Assembly (NCBI RefSeq): GCF_000002425.4
Contig: NC_037270.1
Coordinates: 2,703,680-2,767,679 of the forward strand
From: Physcomitrium patens
Taxonomy: Eukaryota > Streptophyta > Bryopsida > Funariales > Funariaceae
Direction of reading: 5' to 3'
Length of the DNA stretch: 64,000 nt
Shown: positions 10,572-22,439 of the stretch, in pieces
Layout: each line of letters starts with the position of its first letter
How positions within the stretch are numbered: position 1 is the stretch's first letter
Program-made: the position numbers and the translations under genes
Notes under the pieces: generated by a model
The model's database searches: none
What the model was told of the DNA's origin: nothing
What the model saw: only the letters and a program-made list of their open reading frames with translations

Positions 10572-12005
10572 TGTTATAATATAAAATGGCTAATAGATGA
10601 AAAGATGAGGAAAATATCATATTTTTGAAGATCTTATTTCAAATATATTATAATAAATTATCTTAGAAAAATACATAATAATCAAGGAATAAAAAAATTA
10701 AAGGTGTTAATGCTACTTTTTTGTAAAAAAGGCTTCTACTCACTTTGTAGGACCACAAGTAGAACAAAATAACGTAGACTAGAAAAATAAACAATATAGA
10801 CAGCTTTAAAAAGGATAAATAATAAACAATATAGACACCAAGAGTTGATACCTAGAGGAGACCGGTTATCAACTAGGATCAAAGTCAAATCCTAAGGCAC
10901 AAAACTAAGCTTTGACAATAATTCAAGGATTTTTTGGTAGATCAAAGAGTGGAATTAGAGAGCAGACTAGATAGAGTATCAATGGACATTGATTTGAGAT
11001 AATTTACATTTATATTGACTTTGTAAGAGCTTTACAAAGTTAGGATTTATTTTGGGTGATTTTAGATTTGTGAAATAAAATAGGAGATATTTTTTGAATA
11101 ATTCCATAAGTTTGGCAATAGATCTATGGATAAAAGTTTGAAGATTCATAGGTATATATGTATTTAAAATATGCATTGAGTTTGAGCTTAATCAAAGGAT
11201 TGAATTAAGGATTATTAAGGTTTAACTGGGTCAAGGTGTTGGAAAGTAGAGTTTTAGGTCTAATGAGGATTTCTAAGATTTCTTACAATATATTAATTAG
11301 ATTGGAGTAAAAATTATGTATATAGATAATAGAATTATTTTCCTATATATATGAAAATTTTGAGATCAATTGAATGATTTGATAAGGAGATATTAGCACT
11401 AGAAATTCAACATTCAAATTGGAGAAAGAGGCCAATCAACATCCAAGCAAATTTTAGGATCGATGTTCTTTTCCGTGAATTTGATCTTCTTCAAAAAATT
11501 TGTATTTATTTTTAACTTAATTTTTAAGAAGTATGCAAAATTTGAGTTAAAATCAACAGTTCATTCATTAATTATTGAGGTTTAAATTTGCTATAGGAAT
11601 TTCTTGGAATTATTTAAGATTTTATTAGAATTTATTTAGGATTTGACTAGAATTTTTTTAAGATTTGTTTAGGATTTGATTAGAATTTGGTTAAGATTTG
11701 ATTAGATTTTGATTAAAGTTTTTTTAATATTTAATTAAGATTTTTATTTTAGTATATTTTTGAATTTCTATATTATTTTTTTATAATTTCTTTAAATAGT
11801 CTCTAAAAATTCTTTGTGTTTCTTATATAATTCTTTTGAAATTTTAATTGAATTTAATCGATGTTTGATTATATTTGCTAATCTTTACTTATAATTTATT
11901 TGAGAATCTATTAGAATTATTAGGAATTATTATTACAATTTTCTTTTTATCTTCTATAGCTAGATATCTAGTGTATTTTCAAGCCAAACTTCATGTAATA
12001 CGACA
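10572..12005 (+). mobile_element. RLG-1 solo LTR with target duplication CCAT
   Basis: It runs from TGTTATAATATAA to GTAATACGACA and is flanked by CCAT at 10568-10571 and 12006-12009. Read backwards, its end matches the TGTCGTATTACATG start of the 877 copy, so it is an RLG-1 LTR in the opposite orientation. Removing it with one CCAT restores the RNase H reading frame of RLG-3a, where a YTDHKNL-type motif spans the site. The region 11590-11740 is an 11-bp-type array of TTAAGATTTGA / TTAGAATTTGG. Confidence 0.9.
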
Positions 12006-13377
12006 CCATATATACGGATCACAAGAACCTCAAGTATTTCATATTAGCTTGTATTTTGAATCACTGCCAGGCTCATTAGAGCATGTCTCTGTCAAGATTT
12101 AAGTTCAATATCAATTATCTACTAAGAAAATAATAATATTTTTCTAATGCTCTTTCTAGACATTCTTATCTTATACCTAAAGAAGGAGATGCAGCTTTTC
12201 ATAAACTAAAGATAATTTTATTGAAGCCACAATAATATCATCTTGGAGTAGTGAAATCAATATTAATTATTCATTTAACTTTTCTCAAAAAAATTCAATC
12301 AAGTATGTCCTCTAATCTTCTTGTTTATGATATCAAGAATACTTCTTTGAAGTCTCATGACACTTTCAAGTTCAAGCTCAAGAATAACCTATTTTATTTC
12401 AAATAATACCTATATGTTTCAAAAGAAGAAGCATGTTTATATGTTCTTTAAGTACATCATGACTTTTCAACGGCAAGATATTTTGGTTACAATAAGACTT
12501 TGGAACTAATAACCAAAACAATTTGATGGTTGTAAATGTAGAAGGTTGTAAAAAACTTTTTTCAATTATGTAATATTTATTCAAGGTCAAAAACTTGGCA
12601 TTGACCTTATGACTTCTTCAGTCTTTACCTATTTTAGAATAATCATGGTCTTTTATTTCTATAGATTTTATTATGGATCTTCTAGTCTCAAGTTTATGTG
12701 ATTTTATATTCGTGATAGTATATCATTGTACCAAAATGGCACATTTTATACTATGTACAAAATCTATTATAGGTAAAAAAACTACCAAGCTTTTCTTTGA
12801 TAATATCTATTAATATCAAAGATTATCAAAAGATATTATATTAGATAAGAAGATTCAATTTATATCAAGCTTTTAAAAAACTCTTTTTAAAATTCTAAAG
12901 ATGAATATAAATCTTTCTTTAGCCTTTCATCTTTGAACTAATAGACAGATATAGTGTGTAAATCAAGTTTTGGAGCAATACTTAAGGTATACCATCAATT
13001 ATCAACAAGATGATTAGAGAATCTTCTTACCATTGATAGAATTTGCTTATAATAATACAATACATTCTTCTATGTAAAAAAATATCTTTTTTACTAATTA
13101 TGATTACTATCAATGACTTGATACTTTTGACTTTTTAAAAATTAATAATTCTGTGGCAAAAGATTTGGCAAATTGTTTATCAAAGCTACATGCAACAATA
13201 AAAGAGAAATTAATGGAAGCTTAAGAATAAGAAAAGATCAACTCGAATGCCTATCAAAAAGAACAACCACAATTCAATGTAGGTAGTAAGGTATGGTTAT
13301 TTTGTTGTAATATCAAGACTAGTCTTTTTGATAAGTTAGACTACTGGAGGCTTTGAACTTTTTTTATTTGTGGACAA
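12006..13377 (+). pseudogene. RLG-3a RNase H end and integrase
   Basis: Translation shows the RNase H tail, then an HHCC-like region near 12400-12560 (VHHDFSTARYFGYNKTLELI), the integrase core start (SWSFISIDFIMDLL near 12650, TKMAHFI near 12735) and further core segments to 13280. Stops and frame changes are frequent. The order matches Ty3/gypsy pol. Opposite-strand copies of the same region lie at 14570-15640 and 17707-19022. Confidence 0.75.
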
Positions 13378-13683
13378 ATGAATCTAGTTGCTTATCAATT
13401 ACATCTATCAAAGTCAATAAAGATCCATCTTATCTTCTATATATCTCTTTTAGAATCATATAAGACTGTGAATTTACCAAAAAGAACACAAGACTCACCT
13501 CCTTCTATAGAAATGGATAATAATAAAGAGTTCAAAGTGGAAGAAGTTCTAGATTCAAGACAGTGCCAAAATAAATTACAATATCTTATCTATTGGCATG
13601 GATATGTTATTAGTGAATGTACATGGAAGTTAGTAAAGAATCTTGTAAATGCAACAAAGGCAGTAAAGGCTTTTAATCAATAA
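13378..13683 (+). CDS. RLG-3a integrase C-terminus with chromodomain
   Basis: A 101-codon open frame. The first third (NLVAYQLHLSKSIKIHLIFY and SLLESYK) is the integrase C-terminal segment before the chromodomain. Residues 52-100 form the chromodomain: FKVEEVLDSRQ, LQYLIYWHGY, CTWKLVKNLVNA. Chromodomains steer integration to chromatin marks such as methylated H3K9. This defines RLG-3 as a chromovirus. The domain is intact across its length although the upstream pol is dead. Confidence 0.85.
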   Translation: MNLVAYQLHLSKSIKIHLIFYISLLESYKTVNLPKRTQDSPPSIEMDNNKEFKVEEVLDSRQCQNKLQYLIYWHGYVISECTWKLVKNLVNATKAVKAFNQ

Positions 13684-14097
13684 CATCCATCAAAATTAAG
13701 ATAAAAAATAATAAGAGTTTGCTATGAAAGAAACAAGATTTACAAAAGATTGCATTCTATCTTCTATTCTTGTTTGTGATTTTTCTAATACTAAGGAAAT
13801 GGAAAACCAACAACCAATGGATTTGACTCAAGTACCTTTATTTGCTAACTTGTCGGACGAGATATTGTGATTATCACAATCTTCAAGATGATGCAATCAA
13901 GATGAAGATCTTTAAGAATGATATATTCTTCTTTGAATAGATGGCAAAATACAACACGTTTGATATTACAACCTTAGAAAGGACTCTCAATGTTTGATAA
14001 TTTTATAAAAAGGACATGAATCTTGAAGAAAAGAAATTCTCAATACACTCTTGTGTCACTGAAGAAAATTAGAAAGTCACTCAAAAGGTGATGTAAT
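13684..14097. other. Unassigned segment between two RLG-3 copies
   Basis: After the chromodomain there is a run with a short frame from ATG 13799 (MENQQPMDLTQVPLFANL) that reads like a gag start but ends after 23 codons. A further frame near 13931 contains FDITTLERTLNV. I cannot match either to another part of the window. It may be RLG-3 3' sequence, a gag remnant, or host DNA. Confidence 0.3.
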
Positions 14098-14550
14098 ATT
14101 TAACTAGAATGGCTATTGCCAAAAATAAGAAGACTAGAAAGACTTGAAAGAAGACTAATGACTAGAACAACATTGACAAGAATGAAGAAGGCTTCACTCT
14201 TGCCTCTTTATATACTTATAACTACAAGCTACGTAGCAATGTCCTATAGGACCTCCAAAACATGTTGACTTTGTTAACCACATGTTTTAACTTGTAAGGC
14301 AAATTATCTATGTATGCACTATATATTTAGCTTATTCCATGAGCTACTATATGGAGTTAACTTATTCTATAAGCTATCAATACATGGTTAGCTTGTTGGC
14401 CGAGTTTCTAACCTATAAACACATCTAAAGTCAAAATTGCATCTATAAAGCTTCTAGGAAGCTTTTCTAGAAGACTTTATGAAATTAATCTATATTTACA
14501 TACTTCTATTTAATCATATAAGTAACTATTGAGATAAATGTATATATCCA
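14098..14550 (-). mobile_element. RLG-3b 3' LTR
   Basis: It is the reverse complement of 7533-7963, ending at CCA 14550 (TGGATATATACATT on the minus strand). It follows, in element sense, an integrase-chromodomain remnant on the same strand, which makes it the 3' LTR of a truncated minus-strand copy. The 14098 limit is approximate. Confidence 0.65.
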
Positions 14551-14569
14551 TGATATTGCCTCTTTTTTT

Positions 14570-15640
14570 AGGGATAAGTTCCATGAGGAGCGGTCATCAT
14601 GTCTTATGGATCTTCGCAATTCTTTATCTTGATTTTGATGGATGTCATCAATGAATGGCCTCAACTTTCTTTATTGCATTTGCAAGATTCTTTGCTAGCT
14701 CTCATGTACATTTGCTAAGATCATATCTATGCCAATGAAGATGATATTTCAACCTATTTTGATGCCACCTTGAATCTAAGACTTCTTCCATCTCAAAAAC
14801 TTGATTATTATCCACTTCTATAGGAAGAGGTGGTATTTGTATTTTTTCTAAGATATTCATTGTCTTATATGGCTAAAAAAAGGATACATGAAATACAAGA
14901 TGAAGATGTAATTGATAAGCAAAAAGATTGATTTATTCACAAATAAAAAAAGGTCTCAGTCTATGATAGTCTAACTTATTACAAAGGCAAGTAATCTTGA
15001 TATTTCAACAAAGTAAACATATCTTGTCACTTGTATTGAATTGTAGTTGCTCTTTATAATAGGAATCCATATTAGTCTTTTGCTATTCTTGAGCTTCTTT
15101 TAATTGTATCTTTATTGTTGCATATAGCTTTGACAAATGATTTATTAAATCTTTTACCGCAAGATTATCAACTTTTGAAAAGTCAAAAGTATTAAGTGGT
15201 AGATGATAATCGTAATTGATAAAGAAAGGTATTTATTGAGTAGAAGAATATACCAAATCATTGTATGCAAACTCTGTTAATGACAAAAGAGTTGTCCGAT
15301 CATTTTGATGATAATTGATGGTATACCTCAAATACTACTCCAAAACTTAATTCACTCATTTTGTTTATCTATGAGTTTGAGGATGAAAAGCCAAAGAAAG
15401 CTTTATATCTATCTTTATAATCTTGAATAGAATTCTTCAAAATCTTGATACGAATTGAGACCTTCTATTTGATATAATATTTTTTGGCAATCTATAATAG
15501 TGATAGATATTGTTAAGAAAAAACTTGGCTGTTTCTTCACGTGAAATAGATTTTGTACATGATATAATATGTACCATTTTAGTGAAGTAAACTACAATTA
15601 TGAATATAGAATCATATAAATCTGAGATTGGAGGATCCGT
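14570..15640 (-). pseudogene. RLG-3b integrase and chromodomain remnant
   Basis: Read on the minus strand it repeats the RLG-3a region 12700-13700. The chromodomain end (AKNLANAIKKVEA) is near 14640-14690, and integrase core stretches lie near 15300-15400, where the reversed text matches 12940-13060. Everything is broken by stops. Upstream pol is missing because an LTR begins at 15641. Confidence 0.7.
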
Positions 15641-16515
15641 TGTCGTACTATAATTGCTTATAGTATGTAAAAATTAATTAAAAAATATAATATGTTTGTA
15701 AGTCTTGATATAGATTAGAGTGGTTAGTAAATAAATTTAAAGAGAATTGAAATAAGAAAATTTATTTGGAGATTTATCTATTATGATTATAGTATTTATA
15801 TTATATAGGATTTAGATATTTAGTATAAAACTTAAAGGAAGGTTGGAGTCTGAAGATGAAAGTCTAAACTATTAGGAGGCTTATTGGGAGGTATGAAAAC
15901 AAGGCATGGTTGGATGAAGGCAAAGAATGGAGATCTTCATTCCTATTAGCTGAAGGCCATATCCAATGGGCTTCAAGGAGGCTGCCCAAGGCCTTATTAG
16001 GAATTAGGATTTCTCTTTCGAAGTCATTTGATCTTTGGAGGCTAGGATCAGTAAGTTCAGAGTTTTGGATATAATTTGGATGAAGAGTTTGTATGATTTC
16101 GAGTTTTTATGAAGGAGATATACCTGTTCAAAGTTAAGGTGTCAAATTTGTACCTACTGTCACTCTTTGAAGTATAATATATGCATTTAGAGAGCAATAA
16201 AAGTTTGGCAACTAGAATTGGAGAGAAAACTTTCTTGGCTATACTTTACATATATTTTTTGATAAATTCTAAGTCTAGATAAAAGAGTTATAGGGCATTG
16301 AAGACAGCATATATAATTCAATGGCAATAAGTGAGTCATTATGTTTTTAGTAATGGTTGGAGCCATATCTTAAATTTTTGGATGAATTTTTGGCTCTAAA
16401 TTTCCGTAAGTGTGAATTATTGAATTAAAAAGCTATAGATCAAAGTTTCATGGTATTTGAGTACTTATTTTGTGAGATATGAAGAAATTAGCACACAGGT
16501 GTATGTAAGCTAGGA
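15641..16515 (+). mobile_element. Partial RLG-1-type LTR
   Basis: It starts TGTCGTACTATAATTGC and includes the blocks shared with 19962-21283 and 33914-34580: AGTATGTAAAAATTA, GAGGCTGCCCAAGGCC and GAAGGAGATATA. It lacks the 3' third of the LTR and runs straight into another LTR fragment of opposite sense. Confidence 0.6.
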
Positions 16516-17706
16516 TTTAAAGCTAATCCTAATAAAATTCTAGACTAAATCCTAAATCCTAATCAAACTATAAAAAAATCCTAAATCAAATTTTAATTAA
16601 TTTTTAATCAAGTTATAAATCAAATTCTAAATCCTAATCAAATTATAGGCAAATCCTAAATCAAATCCTACAGCAAAATAGAACTTCAATAACTAATGAT
16701 CAAACTATTGATATCAATTCAAAATTTGTAATTTTCTTAATATCTTAGTTAAAAATAAGAAAAAAAAAATGAAATTGATTGAACTTATGAATTAAAAAAA
16801 ATACAAGATAATCCCATTGGCTATTAAGTAGCCTCGTATTCCAATCTGAATGCTAAACTTCTAGTGCCAATATTTTCTTCTTGAACTATTGAATTGCTTT
16901 CAAATTTCATCTAAAATGTTGAAAATCAAGTCTAGTATCCATAAAAAAATATTTTACTTGAATTCAATGAAAAAATTACTAAAAATCTTAGAAATACTCA
17001 TTAATCCTCAAACTCCAATTTTTGAGTCCTCAATCCACAAAAACCTTTACACACTTCAATCTAACTATTTAATTAATCTCAAAATTAGTATTCATATTTA
17101 TAACTAGCACACCAACTTATTTTTTTAAATTCTCTTATAGACATACCATAAAACTTAAGAAACCTTTAAATTTGTAAACATATTTTTATTTCTCAAAGTT
17201 CAAACCAATTAAGAATATTTGTAGCTTTGAAAATCCTTCAAAAACTCAATATTAAATCAATTAACATAAATCTAATGTCCAAAAATCTCTTCTCAAGTTT
17301 TCTCTCAAATACCACTCTTTGATCTACTAAAGAGCCTTAAAGTCACCATAGATACATGATTTTATACCTTAAATTTGATTTTGATCCAAGTTGACAATTA
17401 GTTCTTTCTAAGTATCAATTCTTAGCTTCTTGAGGAATAATTTGCTAAAATCTAATCTTAATTCTCTCCTACATATGTTTATATTATTTAATTTTCTAAC
17501 CTATTTTTTTTATCTTATTTATGGCCTTACAAAGTAAGTAGAAGCTTATTTTATAAAAAAGCAATAATAGTATTCTTTAATTTTATTATCATTTTGATTA
17601 TTATATATATTTCTAAGATAATTTGGTATAATATTTTAAAATAAGATCTTCTATAACATAATATTTTTTTCTCTCTTTCCTTCATTAACTATGTTATATC
17701 ACAACA
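16516..17706 (-). mobile_element. Partial RLG-1-type LTR, opposite orientation
   Basis: The reverse complement matches the 10572-12005 LTR, including the short array (16510-16680 here, repeats of CTAAATCCTAATCAA) and the end ATGTTATATCACAACA at 17706. The terminal 250 or so bases beyond the array are absent. Together with the previous fragment it looks like one LTR recombined with, or inserted into, another. Confidence 0.6.
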
Positions 17707-19022
17707 CTTTGCTAACAATTAAGATGTTTTAATCTATTTTAGTGTCATTATGAGTCTAAAACTTCTTCCACCTTAAATTCTTCATTATTATCTACTTTTA
17801 TAGAGAGAGGTGGTACCTATTTTTTTCTTGGTATATTCATTATCTTTTATGGTTTAAAAAAAGATATATGGAATATAGAATAGATCTTTATTGACTTTGA
17901 TAGGTATAATCAATAAGCAACTAGATTGATATGTTCACAAATAGAAAAAGGTCCAAGCTTAGAATAGTCTAACTTGTCACAACGGCAAGTAATCTTGATA
18001 TTACAACAAAATAATAATAGCTTTTTGCTCACGTTGAATTGTAGTTATTCCTTGTAATGGGCATTTGTATTTATCTTTTGTTATTTTTAAACTTCTTTTA
18101 ATTGCACCTTCATTATTGCATATAACTTTGACAAAAAAATTTTCAAATCTTTTGCCCTAAGATTATCAATTTTTAAAAAGTCAAAAGCATCAAATTATAG
18201 ATGATATCTATAATTAATAAAAAAGATATTTTTTGAATAAAAAAGTATATCATATTATTACAAATAAACTTTGATAATAACAAAAGAGTTCTTCAATTAT
18301 CTTATTGGTAGTTGATGGTACACCTCAAATATTGCTCCTAAATTTGATTAACATACTTTTTTTGTCCATTAATTTGAGATTAAAAGATCAAAATTAATTT
18401 TATAACTATTTTTAGAATCTTAAAAATAATTTTCTAAAATCTCGTTATAAATTGAATTTTCTTATCTAATATAATATCCTTAAATAATCTATAATTGTAA
18501 TAGATATTTTTAATAAAAAACTTAGCTATTTTTTTTTACCTATGATAGATTTTGTACATAATATAAAATATGCCATTTTAGTAAAATGATCTACTATTAC
18601 AAATATAAAATCATACAAACTTGAGATTAAAAGATTTATGATAAAATCCATAGATATAATAGACCATAGTTATTTGAGTAAAGACAATAGTTGGAGAAGT
18701 CTATAGGATCAATGATAAGGAGTTTGTGACCTTAAACAAATATTCCATGACTAAACAAAGTCTTTCACTACCTTTCACATTTGTAGCAATGAAAAAACTT
18801 TGGATATAACTCCAAAGTCTTGTTATATTTAAAATATTTGACTAATAGAATGTCATGACGTGCTTGAAGAATATATAAATATGTTTTTTTTTTAGAATAT
18901 ATAAATATCTTTTGAAATAGAGTAGATTATTCTTGAACTCAAACTTCAAAGTATCATAAGATTTAAAAGGAGAATTCTTGATATCATAAAAAAAAGATTA
19001 GAGGACATACTTAATTGAATTT
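17707..19022 (-). pseudogene. RLG-3c integrase to chromodomain remnant
   Basis: On the minus strand the order is RNase H-integrase linker (near 19020-18850, matching 12290-12500 reversed), integrase core (18700-18250) and chromodomain side (17760-17820). It is a second antisense copy of the region also present at 14570-15640, more AT-rich and more decayed. It is cut at 17706 by an LTR. Confidence 0.65.
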
Positions 19023-19039
19023 GTTTGTGAACAAGTGCA

Positions 19040-19961
19040 ATGAGTTATGCTGAAAGGAGAAAATTTACTACAAATGATATAAAATGTATTGGTAATAAAA
19101 TTCAATAAATTATTAGATAGGATAATCCAGTACATAGATTATTTGTGTATGTTCATATTGCAAGGAGTCAACATATAGCGTTAATAGAAGAAAAACAAAG
19201 GAAAGTTGAAAATAATGAAGGGCCTTCAAAAGAAACTACAAGAGGAAAAAAAATACAACAACAAAAGAATCTTATACATGAAGAGATAACAGAGAATATT
19301 TCTATAAAAAAAAAAAAAAAAAAAATTAGAAAAGAAAAAGCAAAGTCTTGCAAATAAGATTTGTAAAAAAAGAAGATATCATTCAAGCTTCTAGCCATTA
19401 TTTTAGAAGTTATTGGATAAGGGCTACTATGAAAACTTTGATAAAATTAGAGAATTAAGAAGAATCAATTGTAGCATTGATTGATCATGGTTTTGAAATC
19501 AATCTATTTTCAAAAGAATTGTATAATATAAGAAAATGGCCTATTGATATTGAACTTGGATGGATGATAAGAGCAACAAATAATTCAAAGGGAGATTCGT
19601 ATAGAGTATATCCAAATATGAAGGTGACAATAAGAGATGTTATTTATGAACAAATTTTTTTGTACAAGACATGTCTACATATCCTATCATATTGAGACAA
19701 CCATATATTACTACCACACAAATAGAGACAAAGATTATGAATGATGGATTGGCTTATGCAAGGATAAGAAGTCAAGACAAAAAGAAGGTGGTGTAATTTT
19801 TAACAGTTTTTATAAATCATCGAAGAAATTGGAATAGTTTGAGAAAACATCATTTGCCAAAGATACAAAAAGAATTTGAAGATCTTGAAGACTCAAAGAA
19901 TTTTTATTAGATGCCATTTTAAAGCAGGATTGTGATGGTAAAAAGAGTGAAGGCTTCTTGC
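19040..19961 (+). pseudogene. RLG-1d gag end and protease remnant
   Basis: 19145-19357 encodes VHIARSQHIALIEEKQRKVE, which matches the gag end of RLG-1a/b (VHAYIAKSQHEALMEEKRR). 19477-19695 is the protease: LIDHGFEINLFSKELY and ANNSKGDSYRVYPNMKV, against LVDHGSEINLMSKDLY in RLG-1a. A run of A at 19307-19324 and several stops break the frame. The 5' part of the element (LTR, primer site, most of gag) is missing. The copy is far more AT-rich than RLG-1a/b. Confidence 0.7.
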
Positions 19962-21283
19962 TGTCGTATTGTGGTTCGGCTACTATGTAAAAATAATGTA
20001 ATTATATAATTAATATATAATTTATTAAATAACATAGTAAGAGCCATGTTAGTAGATTTTAATTGGTTGTAGAATGTAATTTGATTATTACCTTTAGAAG
20101 AGGTTGTTTAAAAAGATTACTATAGAATTTGTATAACTTTAATTTTCTTTTTGATAGTGGCTTTTAAGATTGGTTTTGGTTGATAGTAACTTCTAAATAT
20201 TTAGAGCCACCTTTGTTAGACATTGGTCACCTTTGAAAACTTATTTTGGTTCTTTTATTTGGTGTTTAGAGCATAAATTATGTAAATCTTATAAGAAGAA
20301 GGATTGAAGAAGGATTTTGGTAGCAAAGGGAGTAATTAGGGCACCAACATAGATGAATGGAGATGAATGATGAAAATCTCCATTCCTATTGGTCAAAAAT
20401 CATGACCAATGAGCTTTGAGGAGGCTGCCCGAGGCCATATTAGAGATTAGGGTTAGTTTTTCAGAGTCATTCGAGCTTTGAAGGCTAGGATCAGCAAGTT
20501 TAGGTTTTTGGCTATTGTTTTGGTACAAATCTTATATGATTTGGAGTTTATATGAAGGAGATATAGGTGCTCAAAGTTAAGGTGTTGATTGGCAAGCTAC
20601 TATCACTCTTTTCGACATAACGCATGCGTACAAATGGCAATTGAGGATCAGCATCTGCGACTAAAGAGAGAAATTTTGCAGCTACACTTTTTACATACTT
20701 CTTGCTGGATTCCAAGTTTAAGTGAAGGAGTTATTGGATTTTGAAGTTAGTGTATGCAATCTAAGAGTAGTAAGTGACCCGATTTACTAGTGGTTGTATC
20801 TTCAGCTACATCTTAAGCAATTTGACAAAGTTTTGGGTCAAAATTTCAAGAAATGTGTAATATCATGCTAGTAAAATTTATACATAAGTTTTATGAAATT
20901 TGAGTATTGGATTCTTGAGATATTAAGAAAATAGTGCTTAGGTACTTGTAAATTAGGGTTTAGAGCATCTACTAGAGTTTCTTAGATGTAAGAAGATTGG
21001 AAGTGAATTTTCACTTAGTTTTTTTTTGTGGTAAATTTTATGGGTTATTTCTACCTATCCTATAAATTTGAGACAAATTGAACGGCTAGATCAAGAACTA
21101 TGAATTTCTAAAGTTTGAGAAGAAAAAATCTTTTGTGGAAAAAATATATTTTGAAGAGATTTTGTTATATTTTGAGTTTTATGCAAATCACAGGAGTTTT
21201 GGAAGTTAAGACAAGATTTATATAAAGGTTTAAGCTTAACTCTCTAAAGCTAGATATCCAATGTATTTTCAGATAGAAAATCA
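19962..21283 (+). mobile_element. RLG-1-type LTR inserted in RLG-1d
   Basis: It begins TGTCGTATTGTGGTTCGG and shares its length with 31735-33068 and its 3' third with 39645-40121. The expected end (CCATACGACA, seen at 40112) is missing: the sequence goes from AAAATCAT directly into reverse transcriptase coding text. Part of RLG-1d between protease and RT is also missing, so a deletion accompanied or followed the insertion. Confidence 0.65.
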
Positions 21284-21775
21284 TACCAAAGTTAGTTAAA
21301 TTGTTCAATGAAAAGATTAAGATGGAAATTTTAAAACCATCTATTGCACCATATTCCAATTGGTGGTTCACAATACCTAAGAAAAATAGAACATTGAGGT
21401 TTATTCAAGATATACAACTGATAAATAAGATAACTATTAGAAATATGGACTTCTAATTATGGATGAGTTTGTACATGCGTTTGCAAGAAGAGTAATTTAT
21501 TCTATGGAAGATCTTTATTTGGAGTACAATCAATTTCAATTGGCAATACAAAGCAGAGATTTGACAACTATGAAGACACCATTAGGATTGGTCAAAATAT
21601 GTACCTTACCATAAGAGACTACAAATTCTATGGCACATATGATGAATAGAATGTATAAGGTATTAAGAGATTTTATTCTAAGAATAATAATACCTTTCTT
21701 AGATGATGCACCAATTAAGGGGTGTGAAGAAGAAAAAAAAGATGAGAATTTAGATTCAAAGGGATGTAGGAAGTT
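21284..21775 (+). pseudogene. RLG-1d reverse transcriptase remnant
   Basis: It includes KIKMEILKPSIAPYSNWWF and IPKKNRTLRFIQDI near 21318-21415, then YSMEDLYLEYNQFQLA near 21500, TPLGLVKICTLP near 21580, and the catalytic strand PFLDDAPIKGC near 21691. At about 21776 it jumps to RNase H, losing the thumb region. Stops are present. The FLDD motif assigns it to RLG-1. Confidence 0.75.
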
Positions 21776-22403
21776 TGAAGTGGAAGGTCAGTAGTATTAA
21801 TAATTGATGCAAGTCCAATTAGAATAGGTTGGGCACTTAGACAAGATGATGAATAAGAGAATAGATATGTAGTAAGATTTGGAGAAAAGGTATTGAATGC
21901 CAAGCAAAGGAATTATGCGCAAATCAAAAAAAAATTATGGAGTGTAGTAATAGCTTGATTGAGACATCAATAATTATAGAAACAGATTGTCTATCTTTTT
22001 TTAGGCATGATTACAAATTTTTCAACTCTTAATATTGCTATATAATCAAATAGCATATATTTACAATAAATCTATAAATCTAAAATTTAAACATATTACA
22101 AGGAAAAAAAACTCAGTTGTAGATATGTTATTAAGAGCAAGGTATTATGATGAAGAAGAGATGATTGATTTGGAAGTTGATGTGGGTACAAAATTTTATA
22201 CTAATACATTATCAAAAAAAAAAATCATATGTTTGAATATACCATTGGAAATATTTTTAAGAGATTTATATAAAAATGAATGAAAAGATGTTAGAGAGTA
22301 TTTGAGCATATTAAAGTGACAAAAAGGTTGGACAAATCAAGAATTTAAGAAAATCCGTAAAAAAACCTACGGATATTTTTTATGTGATGGATATTTATGG
22401 AAG

Positions 22404-22439
<36 letters not shown>

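Noticed and set aside
19168-19398. Minus-strand frame rich in Phe and Ile, possible membrane peptide
   Set aside because: It is the complement of an A-rich gag stretch of RLG-1d; hydrophobicity follows from poly-T.
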